Assembly (NCBI GenBank): GCA_037893245.1
Contig: JBAIAA010000518.1
Location: forward strand, 186,001-250,000
DNA from: Crossaster papposus
Lineage: Eukaryota; Echinodermata; Asteroidea; Velatida; Solasteridae
Direction of reading: 5' to 3'
Length of the DNA stretch: 64,000 nt
The first letter of the stretch is position 1. Every line of letters starts with the position of its first letter. A program made the position numbers and the translations under genes. The notes beneath the pieces were generated by a model. It saw only the letters and a list, made by a program, of their open reading frames with translations, searched no databases and was not told the origin of the DNA. This document shows positions 10,316-21,640 of the stretch, piece after piece.

Positions 10316-10321
10316 AATAAA
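10316..10321 (+). terminator. Possible polyadenylation signal AATAAA for IGHMBP2
   Basis: A plain AATAAA hexamer about 700 bases after the IGHMBP2 stop, directly before a MITE copy. No better candidate was seen between the stop and this point. Support is weak because the hexamer is common in AT-rich DNA. Confidence 0.25.
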
Positions 10322-10329
10322 AACCATTT

Positions 10330-10579
10330 TTAACCAGTTCGCGCCGGGATTATTTTAAAATCACCGAGCCGGGGGGGCGGGATTATTTTTAACGAAACTC
10401 GATCCGAAGCGGGTTCAGGCCGACAGTGCCGGGAAGCACACCCACGCATTTCCAGCCTTGCTCAGTGCTGAGTGCTGACAGACATTTCCGAACTTGAACT
10501 TGGCGTGTTTATGCGTCATCCGTTTTGAATTTGGGGAAAACTTTGCGTTTATATACGTCATCCGGCGCGAACTGGTTAA
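10330..10579 (-). mobile_element. TTAA MITE CCAGTTCGCGCC, reversed copy
   Basis: A full-length copy in the opposite orientation with TTAA at each end. It contains a small internal duplication (CAGTGCTGAGTGCTGA). Confidence 0.92.
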
Positions 10580-10734
10580 CAATGTGTAAAGGCCTGCCAA
10601 TGCAAACAAATAATATTTGTAAGAGTACATGGTCTTCCCTTACAAATTTGTTCTGAAAAGAGAATTGCATTATTGTCTAGCCTGAACAGAGTTCAGGAAG
10701 ACTATGGGATCACCATTGCTGTACAGTAGTCTGT

Positions 10735-11110
10735 AGTATCATGTATGGGTGCTTTTACATTGTATTTCGACTGAGGATCAAAACACAAAAACGGAACAAA
10801 CGGTATTCCATCGTTCGGATAAGCGTAAAGTAATAGGTTTTGGTTAAAGTACAGGAATAAAGGAAAACACAACACGGTATTCTCGGTAATTATGCGGTTC
10901 ACGTTTGTGTGCTTTTGTATCGTATTACGATCGAGGATCGAAAAACACAAAGGAGAACAAAGGGAACAAAGAATCCTTGAACGAAGGTTTGCTTGTCTGA
11001 ATTTGGTCTTCGAGCGTTGGGGTAAGCGCTTGGTAATGGGGTTAGGTTATAGTACAGGAATAAAGGAAAACACAATAGGGGATCCTGAGTCGTTATGTGG
11101 TTCACGGCTG
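10735..11110 (+). repeat. Two-copy direct repeat, about 165-190 bp
   Basis: Segments at about 10745-10910 and 10915-11105 share GGTGCTTTTACATTGTATTT-like, TACAGGAATAAAGGAAAACAC and TATGCGGTTCACG-like blocks in the same order. A GTGAGTACC donor-like site follows at 11171. Confidence 0.75.
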
Positions 11111-11354
11111 TGGTTCATGTGGGCGTGCAAGAACTACGAGGGAGATGTGCAGTCGGATAGTGTAGCACAAGGTGAGTACCCAATCTCTCCGTCAAGAATG
11201 GATCATTCCACTTAAGTGAAACCTATCGGGGGACCAATTTCATATTCTGGTTAGCACAAAAATTGCTTTAACTAGTTCGTGCCGGAGGACGTATATACAC
11301 GCAAAGTTTTCCCCAGATTCACTAACGTTGGGCAATACATATTCTTGGTTCCAG

Positions 11355-13215
11355 GAGATGACATCGCGTATACCCAGTTACGTCTTCAGTGACATGGCCT
11401 GCGCTGCCTTGCTGGACAAGCTTCAAGGCATGGGCATCAGAGAGTCGCAAGATCACGCCGCAGAAGTTCCTGAACGTCCTGAAAGGGCTGAAGCCCTGGG
11501 AGCTGTGCCTGCCAGACGTCAGCGGCGCTGCAGTCGAGGTAAGCACGTTTCGGAACAGTGCGATCTACTTGCAGTCCTTGTAGACCATAGGATGATGATA
11601 GCTAAAATGTTCCTATTTTATCAATTTCATAGTACCCACTAATGCAGCACATGAAATAAGGCATGTATGTTTTAAGGGTGTAGATTCCAAATATTCCAAA
11701 TTGTTGCTGTACAGTAAAACCCCACATTTTTTAAATATGTGACCGGCTCTACAAAAAGGTGTATTATGTCGCAAAATAGTAAAATTGAGTTATATACATG
11801 GTTGATATGCCCACAATGTAAGCTTTCCTTTAGTATATAATAGAGCTCCATAGCCCCTCTGATTTTGGAGATATGACGTGTTTACATATTGATTACTTTT
11901 TCGGAGTTCAAATTACACAACTGAGAAAACAGGCTTTGAAATAGCCGGCTCTGCTGTACTACAACAAAACGATGCACACAAAATGGTCGGTTTTTTTGCA
12001 CTTTATTTATCAAAATCAACATTTCTTTGAATGAAACCTGAAGGTGTAGGTATTAAAGATGTCATTCATGTCAAAAAAAATCAAAATCACATTTTGATGA
12101 AATGTTTAACCTCTCAACGTTGAGCGGGCCATTACATGATAATGCACAGCGCGACATAATACACCTTTTTGTAGAGCCGGTCACATATGTGCAATAAAAC
12201 ATTTCTATAAAATGACGGAAAATAGTGGGCGGAGACTAGCTGCAGGCTCGTGTCGGTGGCTGACGTATTTAGGCTTTTTTTAATATTCTGGGCATTGTTG
12301 TTCATAAAGTATGTGTAACGGGCTGGTCACCACCGCCATAATTTTGATTCTGGGTTGAAAGACGATGTGAATAGTTTTAGCGGTCATCCCATGGTCTGTT
12401 TTGGAATTGCAATGTCCACGATGTTCACAGTAAATTGCACCTGATTTTTGCATTATGCTGCCAAGAGCAATGTCCACGATGTTCACAGTAAATGTTTGCA
12501 TTATGGTGCCAAGAGCAAGTTCGATCAAGGACCAATGGTTTACTAGTGATTATAGTTTGTGATGTCACTAGCTCATGCGTCATGAAGTTGCAGTGCCAAC
12601 GACTCTAGTCGAACTATGGTCGAACCTTTGCGGCGCCAAAAACAATATTCTAACACGATATTTCCGTTTATTTACTCCGTGATAGTTATTGAGTAGTTTA
12701 GGATATCTTACATAACCACTGTTCTTATCGTGACAAAAGTGACAAAATAACGTGGACAAAAATATGCCAGTTTGCACGGCAAAGTTTCGTTGTCCACCAT
12801 TTTTGGGGTCGTTAGTTGGTCCCCGCTGCACTATATGCCATGAACATTCTGCTAACCAGCGCGACCACCCACAGTAGGTTAGTTGCGAATAGTCGGACCA
12901 TTCCAACCATCGTCGACTAGCGCGAGTTCAATCAGAGTTAGTCGAACTATAGTCCTTGATCGAATTTGCTCATAACTGGCGTTACTTTGCCTACTTCAAT
13001 GGAAATTAATTGAAATCTTTGTTTGTGCTTAGCCCCAGATCAACTCTAAACTAAGCCAGTTGTATTTCAATCAGTGTTCGTTTTCTTTCTTTGTCCAGTT
13101 CGTCCGCAAGCGAGTGGTCCTGATGTCTGTTGAAGAATTTGAGGCGTGGTATCAACACGAGATTCCAGGAATCTGCCGGTCGCAGAGCGCTCCACCCAAC
13201 ACGTTCCCGTCCTAA
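11355..13215 (+). CDS. Unrecognised gene, last two exons (possible frameshift)
   Basis: Exon 11355-11538 (acceptor TTGGTTCCAG, donor GTAAGC) and terminal exon 13099-13215 (acceptor TTTCTTTGTCCAG, stop TAA). The terminal exon reads FVRKRVVLMSVEEFEAWYQH and then EIPGICRSQSAPPNTFPS. The end of the first exon, KITPQKFLNVLKGLKPWELC and then LPDVSGAAVE, joins it in phase. The start of that exon reads well only in another frame (SDMACAALLDKLQGMGIRES), implying one extra base near 11450. I do not recognise the family; the region looks helical with no membrane segment. It could be a pseudogene, a decayed gene end, or hold a sequence error. Upstream exons were not found with confidence. A truncated MITE (11268-11325) abuts the first exon. 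Confidence 0.5.
11736..12187. mobile_element. TATGTGACC fold-back element
   Basis: TATGTGACCGGCTCTACAAA at the left and TTTGTAGAGCCGGTCACATA at the right; about 450 bases, no coding capacity. It sits in the intron of the unrecognised gene. Confidence 0.87.
12190..13098 (+). other. No gene seen (intron of the unrecognised gene)
   Basis: Holds a small direct repeat (CAATGTCCACGATGTTCACA at 12409 and 12469) and nothing else I can support. Confidence 0.6.
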
Positions 13216-13899
13216 CACCGAAGTCGCTCAAATGAAATTGGGTATCATCTCTTCAGCAAATTTATAGTATAGACCATTTGCAAACAAAAAAAATACTGAA
13301 TTATTATGAAATCTCGTACTTAACTGCAAGTGAATAATTCTCGAGCATCATTGAATCTTGTATCAATTTCCAACAATTGCCAGCCGGCAATCGGTAGAAA
13401 TACTGGACTATTTTGAAAGATTACCTCTAATATATTAAATTTGTTCCACCTTTTATTTGCAATACTGTTGCACATCCGTGAATGGGTGTAAGCCAATTAC
13501 ATTTGTAGTCTGGTTTCCTAACTTGAAGAATCCATTACATCTATAAATATATTAAAGTTACCAAGTATTATCTTGTGTGTATTAAAGATTTTTTTTTTAT
13601 GTCTTTAATAAGCAAATAAACCAAAACTAATTCTCTACCCATCAGCTTCCAATTATTTCTTCAGCATACCCTGTATTGAGCATTCCCGCTCACGGGAGGC
13701 GAACCTATGCACAAAAAAGTTGAAAACAGATAGTCTATATTTTGGACCTCCCCCCCCCCCCCCCCCTCTTTTCCCCAGGACCGGACCACCCCAGGACCCC
13801 ACCCCTGCCACTCACCCAGGACCCCCCTCACTCACCTTCAGTTATCCTTGGCTCATCCTGTCACATGATTTGATATTTTATAATAATAATATAAATTTT

Positions 13900-14300
13900 T
13901 AAAGGCACCGCATGGGGTTTGAACCCTGGAGCATCCGCACTGCAGTCATGGACTTATCCTAATGAGCTACTTGCTCTTGCAGAATTAGTCTTCGAATGTT
14001 ATATATAAACCTTAGGTTAAAAAAAAATCAAAAAATATTCTAAGTGTTTGTAAACAAACTTTTTTCTTAGGTTCACAAATTTCAAAAAAATATTCTAAAT
14101 GTTTATAAACAAACTTATTATTTTTATTTTCTCGATTGCACTACCTGGGTTAGAACACAGGACCCAGTCCTGGGCTTATCCTGTTGAGCTACTGGCTCTT
14201 GAGGAATTATTTCTCAGACGTTTTATATATTTTCAAAAAATATTCTAAGTGTTTGTAAACAAACTTTATTTCTAAGTGTTTATAAACAAATAATAAAACA
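13900..14300 (-). repeat. Two tRNA-like blocks with AACAAACTT repeats
   Basis: Minus-strand GTAGCTCA...GGTTTGAACCC-like blocks are at about 13905-13975 and 14137-14205. Each is followed by TATTCTAAGTGTTTGTAAAC repeats (three to four copies). This suggests two related SINE-like insertions. Confidence 0.45.
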
Positions 14301-14697
14301 GTTATTTGTATATTAAAATGGAACTAACAACAGACAACAAGACAAAATCTTATTCAAACACTGTCATTTGTCATTGCCTACTAAAGGCCTCTTTCTCAAC
14401 ATTTTATTTTTGCAACATGTTGATAAATACAAACTGCAAAGTGTACGGCAAATTTTCAGATTTGTATAATAACCCTCATTTCAACCTCTGCCCAGTTATG
14501 TCTCATTTTGCCAGAACCCCTCATATAATTGTTTCGTGCAGACCGGCATTCTGCGTTCCTTATGTGCAGGGTAATCCGTTCTTGAAAGGTTGTGGCACCG
14601 ATGGAAACATCTCAAGAAACATCTGTTGGGTTTCGTCTTTTGACGAATAAAGAACTGAACAATTCACTCCTGAAACAAAAATATAAAAAATATTGAG

Positions 14698-17310
14698 GTT
14701 AATTAAGTCAAAATATAATTGTATCTATAAAATCTCCCCAAAATGTATGTGTAGGGGGTTAGCCTTGCATTTTTATGAAAATTAGGTACAAATATGATTT
14801 TGTCCAACAATATCTAAAATCACCCTAAATTGTATTTATAAGGGGTTAGCCTTGCATTTTTATGAAAATTAGGTCAAAATATGATTTTGTCCAACAATAT
14901 CTAAAATCACCCTAAATTTAATTTATAAGGGGTTAGCCTTGCATTTTTATGACAATTAGGTCAAATTATGATTTGTTCAACAATATTTAAAATCCCCCTA
15001 AATTGTATTTATAAGGGGTTAGCCTTGCATTTTTATGAAAATTAGGTACAAATATGATTTTGTCCAACAATATTTAAAATCCCCCTAAATTGTATTTATA
15101 AGGGGTTAGCCTTGCATTTTTATGAAAATTAGGTACAAATATGATTTTGTCCAACAATATCTAAAATCACCCTAAATTGTATTTATAAGGGGTTAGCCTT
15201 GCATTTTTATGAAAATTAGGTACAAATGTGATTTTGTCCAACAATATCTAACATCCCCCTAAATTTTATTTATAAGGGGTTAGCCTTGCATTTTTAAATT
15301 AGGTACAAATATGATTTTGTCCAACAATATCTAACATCACCCTAAAATTTAATTTATAAGGGGTTAGCCTTGCATTTTTATGAAAATTAGGTCAAAATAT
15401 GATTTTGTCCAACAATATCTAAAATCACCCTAAATTTAATTTATAAGGGGTTAGCCTTGCATTTTTATGAAAATTAGGTCAAATTATGATTTGTCAAACA
15501 ATATCTAAAATCACCCTAAATATAATTTATAAGGGGTTAGCCTTGCATTTTTATGAAAATTAGGTTAAAATATGATTTTGTCCAACAATATCTAAAATCA
15601 CCCTAAATTTAATTTATAAGGGGTTAGCCTTGCATTTTTATGAAAATTAGGTCAAATTATGATTTGTCAAACAATATCTAAAATCACCCTAAATATAATT
15701 TATAAGGGGTTAGCCTTGCATTTTTATGAAAATTAGGTACAAATGTGATTTTGTCCAACAATATCTAACATCCCCCTAAATTTTATTTATAAGGGGTTAG
15801 CCTTGTATTTTTAAATTAGGTACAAATATTATTTTGTCCAACAATATCTAACATCACCCTAAAATTTAATTTATAAGGGATTAGCCTTGCATTTTTATGA
15901 AAATTAGGTCAAAATATGATTTTGTCCAACAATATCTAAAATCACCCTAAATTTAATTTATAAGGGGTTAGCCTTGCATTTTTATAAAAATTAGGTCAAA
16001 ATATGATTTTGTCCAACAATATCTAAAATCCCCCTAAATTGTATTTATAAGGGGTTAGCCTTGCATTTTTATGAAAATTAGGTACAAATATGATTTTGTC
16101 CAACAATATCTAAAATCACCCTAAATTGTATTTATAAGGGGTTAGCCTTGCATTTTTATGAAAATTAGGTACAAATGTGATTTTGTCCAACAATATCTAA
16201 CATCCCCCTAAATTTTATTTATAAGGGGTTAGCCTTGCATTTTTAAATTAGGTACAAATATGATTTTGTCCAACAATATCTAAAATCACCCTAAATTTAA
16301 TGTATAAGGGGTTAGCCTTGCATTTTTATGAAAATTAGGTACAAGTATGATTTTGTCCAACAATATCTAACATCACTCTAAATTTAATTGATAAGGGGTT
16401 AGACTTGCATTTTTATGAAAATTAGGTACAAATATGATTGTGTCCAACAATATCTAACATCACCCTAAATTTAATTGATAGCCTTGCATTTTTATGAAAA
16501 TTAGGTACAAATATGATTTTGTCCAACAATATCTAACATCACTCTAAATGTAATTTATAAGGGGTTAGCCTTGCATTTTTATATAAATTAGGTCAAAATA
16601 TGATTTTGTCTAACAATATCTAAAATCACCCTAAATTTAATTTATTTTTATGAAAATTAGGTCAAAATATGATTTTGTCCAACAATATCTAAAATCACCC
16701 TAAATTTAATTAATAAGGGGTTAGCCTTGCATTGTTATGAAAATTAGGTCAAAATATGATTTTGTCCAACAATATCTAAAATAACCCTAAATTAAATTTA
16801 TAAGGGGTTAGCCTTGCATTTTTATGAAAATTTGGTAAAAATATGGTTTTGTCAAACAATATCTAAATTACCCTAAATTTAATTTATAAGGGGTTAGCCT
16901 TGCATTTTTATGAACATTAGGTCGAAATATGATTTTGTCCAACAATATCTAAAATCACCCTAAATTTTAATCATAAGGGGTTAGCCTTGCATTTTTATGG
17001 AATGGTCAAAATATGATTTTGTCCAACAATATCTAAAATCACACTAAATATAATTTATAAGGGGTTAGCCTTGCATTTTTATGAAAATTTTGTCAAAATA
17101 TGATTTTGTCCAACAATATCTAAAATCACCCTACATTTTATTTAGCCTTGCATTTTCATGAAAATTAGGTCAAAATATAATTTTGTCCTCATTATAAAAT
17201 CTAAAATCAACCTCAGTTTAATTTATAAGGGGTTAGCCTTGCATTTTTATGAAAATTTGGTCAAAATATGATTTTGTCCAACAATATCTAAAATCACCCT
17301 AAATGTTATT
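14698..17310 (+). repeat. AT-rich satellite, about 87-bp unit, about 30 copies
   Basis: The unit is AAGGGGTTAGCCTTGCATTT followed by TTATGAAAATTAGGT and ATATGATTTTGTCCAACAAT. Subtypes differ by ACAAATATG versus CAAAATATG and by a short TTTTTAAATTAGG deletion. The deletion subtype recurs about every 510-520 bases in part of the array, hinting at higher-order amplification. No open frames. Confidence 0.95.
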
Positions 17311-17599
17311 CTTATTCATGAGCCTAATTTGCATAGACAACTTACTTTGCACTGTCCATCATTGCTCCCATGTCTCTACCAGCCATGAAGCTGACAAGTT
17401 TGGGATGAACGTCATATCTATATCATCCAGAGGAGGGAGGAAACAAAGCATGAAATAAAATTAATAAATGTAAAAATCACCCCCTCCCCCTCAAAAATAA
17501 AATAATGAGTCTGTATATACCTGTACATTCAAAGTCTTAATATGCTCTGCAACACACAACACGCTTCAATCTTCATATGTGACCTGTTCCAACGAATGT

Positions 17600-18480
17600 G
17601 TTTTATTACAATGTACTCTGAGTGGGCGGAGTCAAAGCTGCATGCAGGCGCTGAACGGTCAAAGAGTGGGCGGAGCTAAAGTTGCATGCACTGCATGGTC
17701 GGAGAGTATATTTTTCGGAGCATGATTCAAATTAGTCTGGGTACACGCGCTGCATGGTAAAAGAATGGGCGGAGCCATAAGCTGAAAGAGTATATTTGTC
17801 GGAGCATGATTCGAATTGGTCTGGGTACACGCAACTGTATGGTAAAAGAATGGGCGGAGCTTAAGCTGCATGCACTGCATGGTGAAAGAGTATGATTCAA
17901 ATTGGTAAAGGAATGGGCGGAGCTTAAGCTGCATGGTCAGAGGGTATTTTGTCTGCCCATTCTTCTTACTAGACACTTCTGCATTGTAAAAGAATGGGCG
18001 GAGCTTAAGCTGAAAGAGTATATTTGTAGGAGCATGATTCGAATTGGTCTGGATACATGCACTGCATAGGTAAAGGAATGGGCGGAGCTTAAGCTGAATG
18101 CACTGCATGGTCAGAGGGTATCTTGTCTGCCCATTCTTCTTACTAGACACTTCTGCATTGTAAAAGAATGGGCGGAGCTTAAGCTGAAAAAGTATATTTG
18201 TAGGAGCATGATTCGAATTGGTCTGGGTACACACACTGCATTGGTAAAGGAATGGGCGGAGCTTAAGCTGAATGCACTGCGTGGTCAGAGGGTATTTTGT
18301 CTGCCCATTCAAGCTTCTTACTAGACGCAGTACTGCATTGTAAAAGAATGGGCGGAGCTTAAGCTGAAAGAGTATATTTGTAGGAGCATGATTCGAATTG
18401 GTCTGGGTACACGCGCTGCATGGTAAAAGAATGGGCGGAGCTTAAACTGAATGCGCCGCATGGTCAAAAAGTATAATTTG
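17600..18480 (+). repeat. Higher-order tandem repeat around GAATGGGCGGAGCTTAAGCTG
   Basis: The core AATGGGCGGAGCTTAAGCTG recurs about 12 times with alternating spacers. One spacer carries GGAGCATGATTCGAATTGG, the other TTGTCTGCCCATTCTTCTTA. The composite unit is about 185-190 bases. The long minus-strand frame here is a by-product of the repeat. Confidence 0.9.
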
Positions 18481-18772
18481 TTGGAGCATGCGATCCATGC
18501 CTGAAGTTTTCAATAAAACATTTAGTAGTGCACACACAAATTTAGTGTCGTTTTTCTTGTAGTAAAACAATGTAATAAGTTAATCATAGGGGACTCACGG
18601 TAAATTTAAATAATTTCAATAACACACTTGTCGCTTTTAAAGTAGCTTGCAAAATCCTTTTTAAAATTTGTAGAGCTGTAGTGACAGCACTACAACAAAA
18701 ATATTTGCAACCATTCAACTGAGAATGCGCAAACACTTTTGTGCCCAGTATGAAATCTCCTTGGCATTTTAC

Positions 18773-19000
18773 CTTTGCGCTGCTTTTTTTCTCGTTGTTA
18801 GTCGTGTCTTGTCATGCCATTTCTGTATCGTGTCGTACTGGAACAACTCGGAGTCCTTGTGCCTCTTGGCCAGGAAGTCTCCCAAGTCGACAGGATCTGC
18901 CTTCCTCTTGCGCCGTTGGTCGGTCAGTCTTTTGCGGGAACGGCCGGGAGAGGATGAGGCGACTTCGTCCTCATCGGAGGAACTTGGGATCTCCTCATCG
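18773..19000 (-). pseudogene. AATF: AATF-like exon: AKR...QKWHDKT block
   Basis: The block is open throughout (75 codons). It starts DEEIPSSSDEDEV, continues through a basic KRKADPVDLG, and ends WHDKTRLTTRKKAAQ before the donor GTAAAA. The WHDKT core is the most conserved AATF signature. Apparent plus-strand reading frames here are shadows of it. Confidence 0.75.
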
Positions 19001-19175
19001 CTATCATAAAAATAATATCATCAACTAAAAAACATATCCTAACGTATTAATATTATCACAGTTTTTCTCGATCGAGTTCGAAAGCCAAGCATTATCTGTT
19101 ATTGAAGGCATGTATTTAACCGGTTTGCGCCAGGATTATTTTAACATTCCCGAGCAAATAAGGACACAGCGGCAG

Positions 19176-19250
19176 CGCTGAATAGCTCAGTTGGTAGAGC
19201 ACTCGAGCGGCAATCCAGAGGTAACCGGTTCAAACCCCGCTCCAGTTAAT
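19176..19250 (+). pseudogene. tRNA-like sequence
   Basis: A clear A box (TAGCTCAGTTGGTAGAGC) and a B box (GGTTCAAACCC) at tRNA spacing. The acceptor and T stems pair poorly, so a degenerate tRNA or SINE head is more likely than a working gene. It lies inside a fragment of the CCAGTTCGCGCC MITE. Confidence 0.5.
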
Positions 19251-20344
19251 TTCTGTGTTTAACTTTTAAAAATTATCCATAAGTTTTCCATTGTGGTTTA
19301 TTTGAAAATCCAAAATATAAAACTTAATGTTTGCTTTTATTGTAAGGTCGAAGAGCGTCCTCTTTACTTGTCAAAAAAGCGGATATGTTATTCCAAGCCC
19401 CAAGCTCACCTGTCGTATTTAGGCACATCGTTTCTCTCGACGATGTGGCGGGTTGCTTGGTTGCCTAGCAACAGTGCCTGCTGCAGATCGACAAGCTTTT
19501 TTCAAGAGATTCTTCAACTGTTGGCTGCCTGTGTAAAAAAATAGGGCAGAACTTTGGAGTTCATTCAGTCACTTTCGGATGATAAAGCCATGTTGTCTTT
19601 GCGCTTCCGGACCCCTCCGTGACCCTTCTATGGGCATTTTATCCGCGGTTGCCCTTTCTCTTGCTATAAATATTGACTGAACTCACCCCCGAGAGACATT
19701 CATGTTAATATTATCTTGGCAAACAAATAAAAAATATAAAATTAGAAATCAGTTGGAAATGAATAAAAACGACCTAATTAAGACCTTCACATCTGGATTC
19801 TTCGTTTCTAAGTCTCCTTGTTCAATTGTTCGTTTGTTTTTCACATTTTTGATTGTGCGTATAGCGGGAGAACGACAACTATAAAAATCCAGTGGATTCT
19901 AGAATTATTACGGCTCGTTTCGATCATAAATGTTCATCTTCGTACGAGTGCTCGATTCCACGAAACCACATGTATTTTACATTTTCTGAAGCGAGGTCAG
20001 TTTTTGGCGCGATATTATTTCTCTTTCAAGTCATGCCAATGATCGGGACCGACTGCATTTCGAGGAAGAAAATCAAAATCCCGTCTTGTATCAAGACTAG
20101 TGAAATGGGTCAACGAACTTACTAGAGTGCTGCATTTCTTGTACCGCTTGGCCCCCCGTCTCGAGAAAAGCGGCCCTGCTTGTCCTACGCCGGAAGATGA
20201 TTGGCTATGGCCAGAGCCTTGTGGAAATTGATCCGATTCTCAACGAACGTATCCCATAATACTGTGCCAAATAAAAATAATTATTTGTTAATTTTGGTTG
20301 GTCAATTTGGACGAGAAAGTCCAAATAATGTATTGTATCCTATA

Positions 20345-20929
20345 CAGGGTGTCTCTAAAAAAAGTATACCCATTTTAAAATTGGTATTATTGCAAAACTA
20401 CTGAATATTTCAGAAAAAGACAAATGTCTACGGAAAGGGTAGAATGTTCTCTTTTCAATGGTATAAGGTTTATTATGTCATTGCCATGGATGACTGAACA
20501 AACAAGACATTTATGAAAGGTACTGAAATCAGCACTGTGACAAGTTGGTTTTACTTGAGCGACGAAGCTCCGGCAGGTGTTTTTAAGGACAAATTCTTTT
20601 GCTGTTTGAGGTTGAACAAATTGGAAAAAATTATGACAGGGTCTCTTTCCTGACAAATGCAAGGTGGTGGTCACCATTCCTGTTAATGCATAACTGGCAT
20701 CTTAGTCTCATGCCTGACTTATCGTCCCAACTTGTCACAATGCTGATTTCAGTACCTCTCATAACTGTCTTGTTTGTTCAGTCATCCATGGCAATGACAT
20801 AATGAACATTATACCATTGGACAGAGGGCATTCTACCCTTTCAACAGACATTTGCCTTTTTCTGAAATGTTCAGTAATTTTGCAATAATATGAATTTGAA
20901 AATGGGTATACTTTTTTTAGAGACACCCT
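20345..20929. mobile_element. Long-TIR element, ends CAGGGTGTCTCTAAAAAAAG
   Basis: The two halves are inverted copies over more than 200 bases: TATACCCATTTT, TTTCAGAAAAAGACAAATG, GTCATTGCCATGGATGACTG and CAAGTTGG boxes recur reversed. A partial copy lies at 3359-3500. A roughly 75-bp direct repeat (ACTGTGCCAAATA ... GGACGAGAAAGTC) flanks the element at 20262-20340 and 20931-21008. Confidence 0.87.
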
Positions 20930-21010
20930 AATACTGTGCCAAATACAAATAATTATTCATAAATTTTGGTTGGTCAATTTGGACGAGAAAGTCTAAATAT
21001 TGTATTGGTT

Positions 21011-21640
21011 TTCCCTTGTGTCGGAGCGCCCTGCAGGTGTCGGAGCGCCCTGCAGGTGTCGGAGCGCCCTGCAGGTGTCCGAGCGCCTCTGCACGTGTCG
21101 GAGCGTCCTGCAGGTGTCGGAGCGCCCTGCAGGTGTCGGAGCGCCCTGCAGGTGTCCGAGCGCCTCTGCACGTGTCGGAGCGTCCTGCAGGTGTCGGAGC
21201 GCCCTGCAGGTGTCCGAGCGCCCTGCAGGTGTCCGAGCGCCCTGCAGGTGTCTGAGCGCCCTGCAGGTGTCGGAGCAGGTGTCCGAGCGCCCTGCAGGTG
21301 TCGAAGCGCCCTGCAGGTGTCGGAGCGCCCTGCAGGTGTCCGAGCGCCCTGCAGGTGTCCGAGCACCCTGCAGGTGTCCGAGCGCCCTGCAGGTGTCCGA
21401 GCGCCCTGCAGGTGTCGGAGCAGGTGTCCGAGCGCCCTGCAGGTGTCCGAGCGCCCTGCAGGTGTCGAAGCGCCCTGCAGGTGTCGGAGCGCCCTGCAGG
21501 TGTCCGAGCGCCCTGCAGGTGTCCGAGCGCCCTGCAGGTGTCAGAGCGCCCTGCAGGTGTCCGAGCGCCCTGCAGGTGTCGGAGCGCCCTGCAGGTGTCG
21601 GAGCGCCCTGCAGGTGTCCGAGCGCCCTGCGGGCATCGGA
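21011..21640 (+). repeat. 19-bp minisatellite with PstI sites
   Basis: About 33 copies of GTGTCGGAGCGCCCTGCAG with GTCC/GTCG and CTCTGCACG variants. A 19-base unit cycles through all frames every 57 bases, which creates long false ORFs on both strands. It lies in the intron between AATF-like blocks. Confidence 0.95.

Noticed and set aside
14698..17310. CRISPR-like regular repeats
   Set aside because: Units are directly adjacent without unique spacers, AT-rich and in an animal genome; it is a satellite.
17659..18312. 217-codon minus-strand frame
   Set aside because: It repeats with the tandem array and has no independent support.
18725..19028. Two plus-strand frames with a hydrophobic start
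   Set aside because: They overlap the minus-strand AATF-like exon, which has clear homology and splice sites.
19176..19250. Functional tRNA gene
   Set aside because: A and B boxes are present but acceptor and T-stem pairing is poor; called tRNA-like only.
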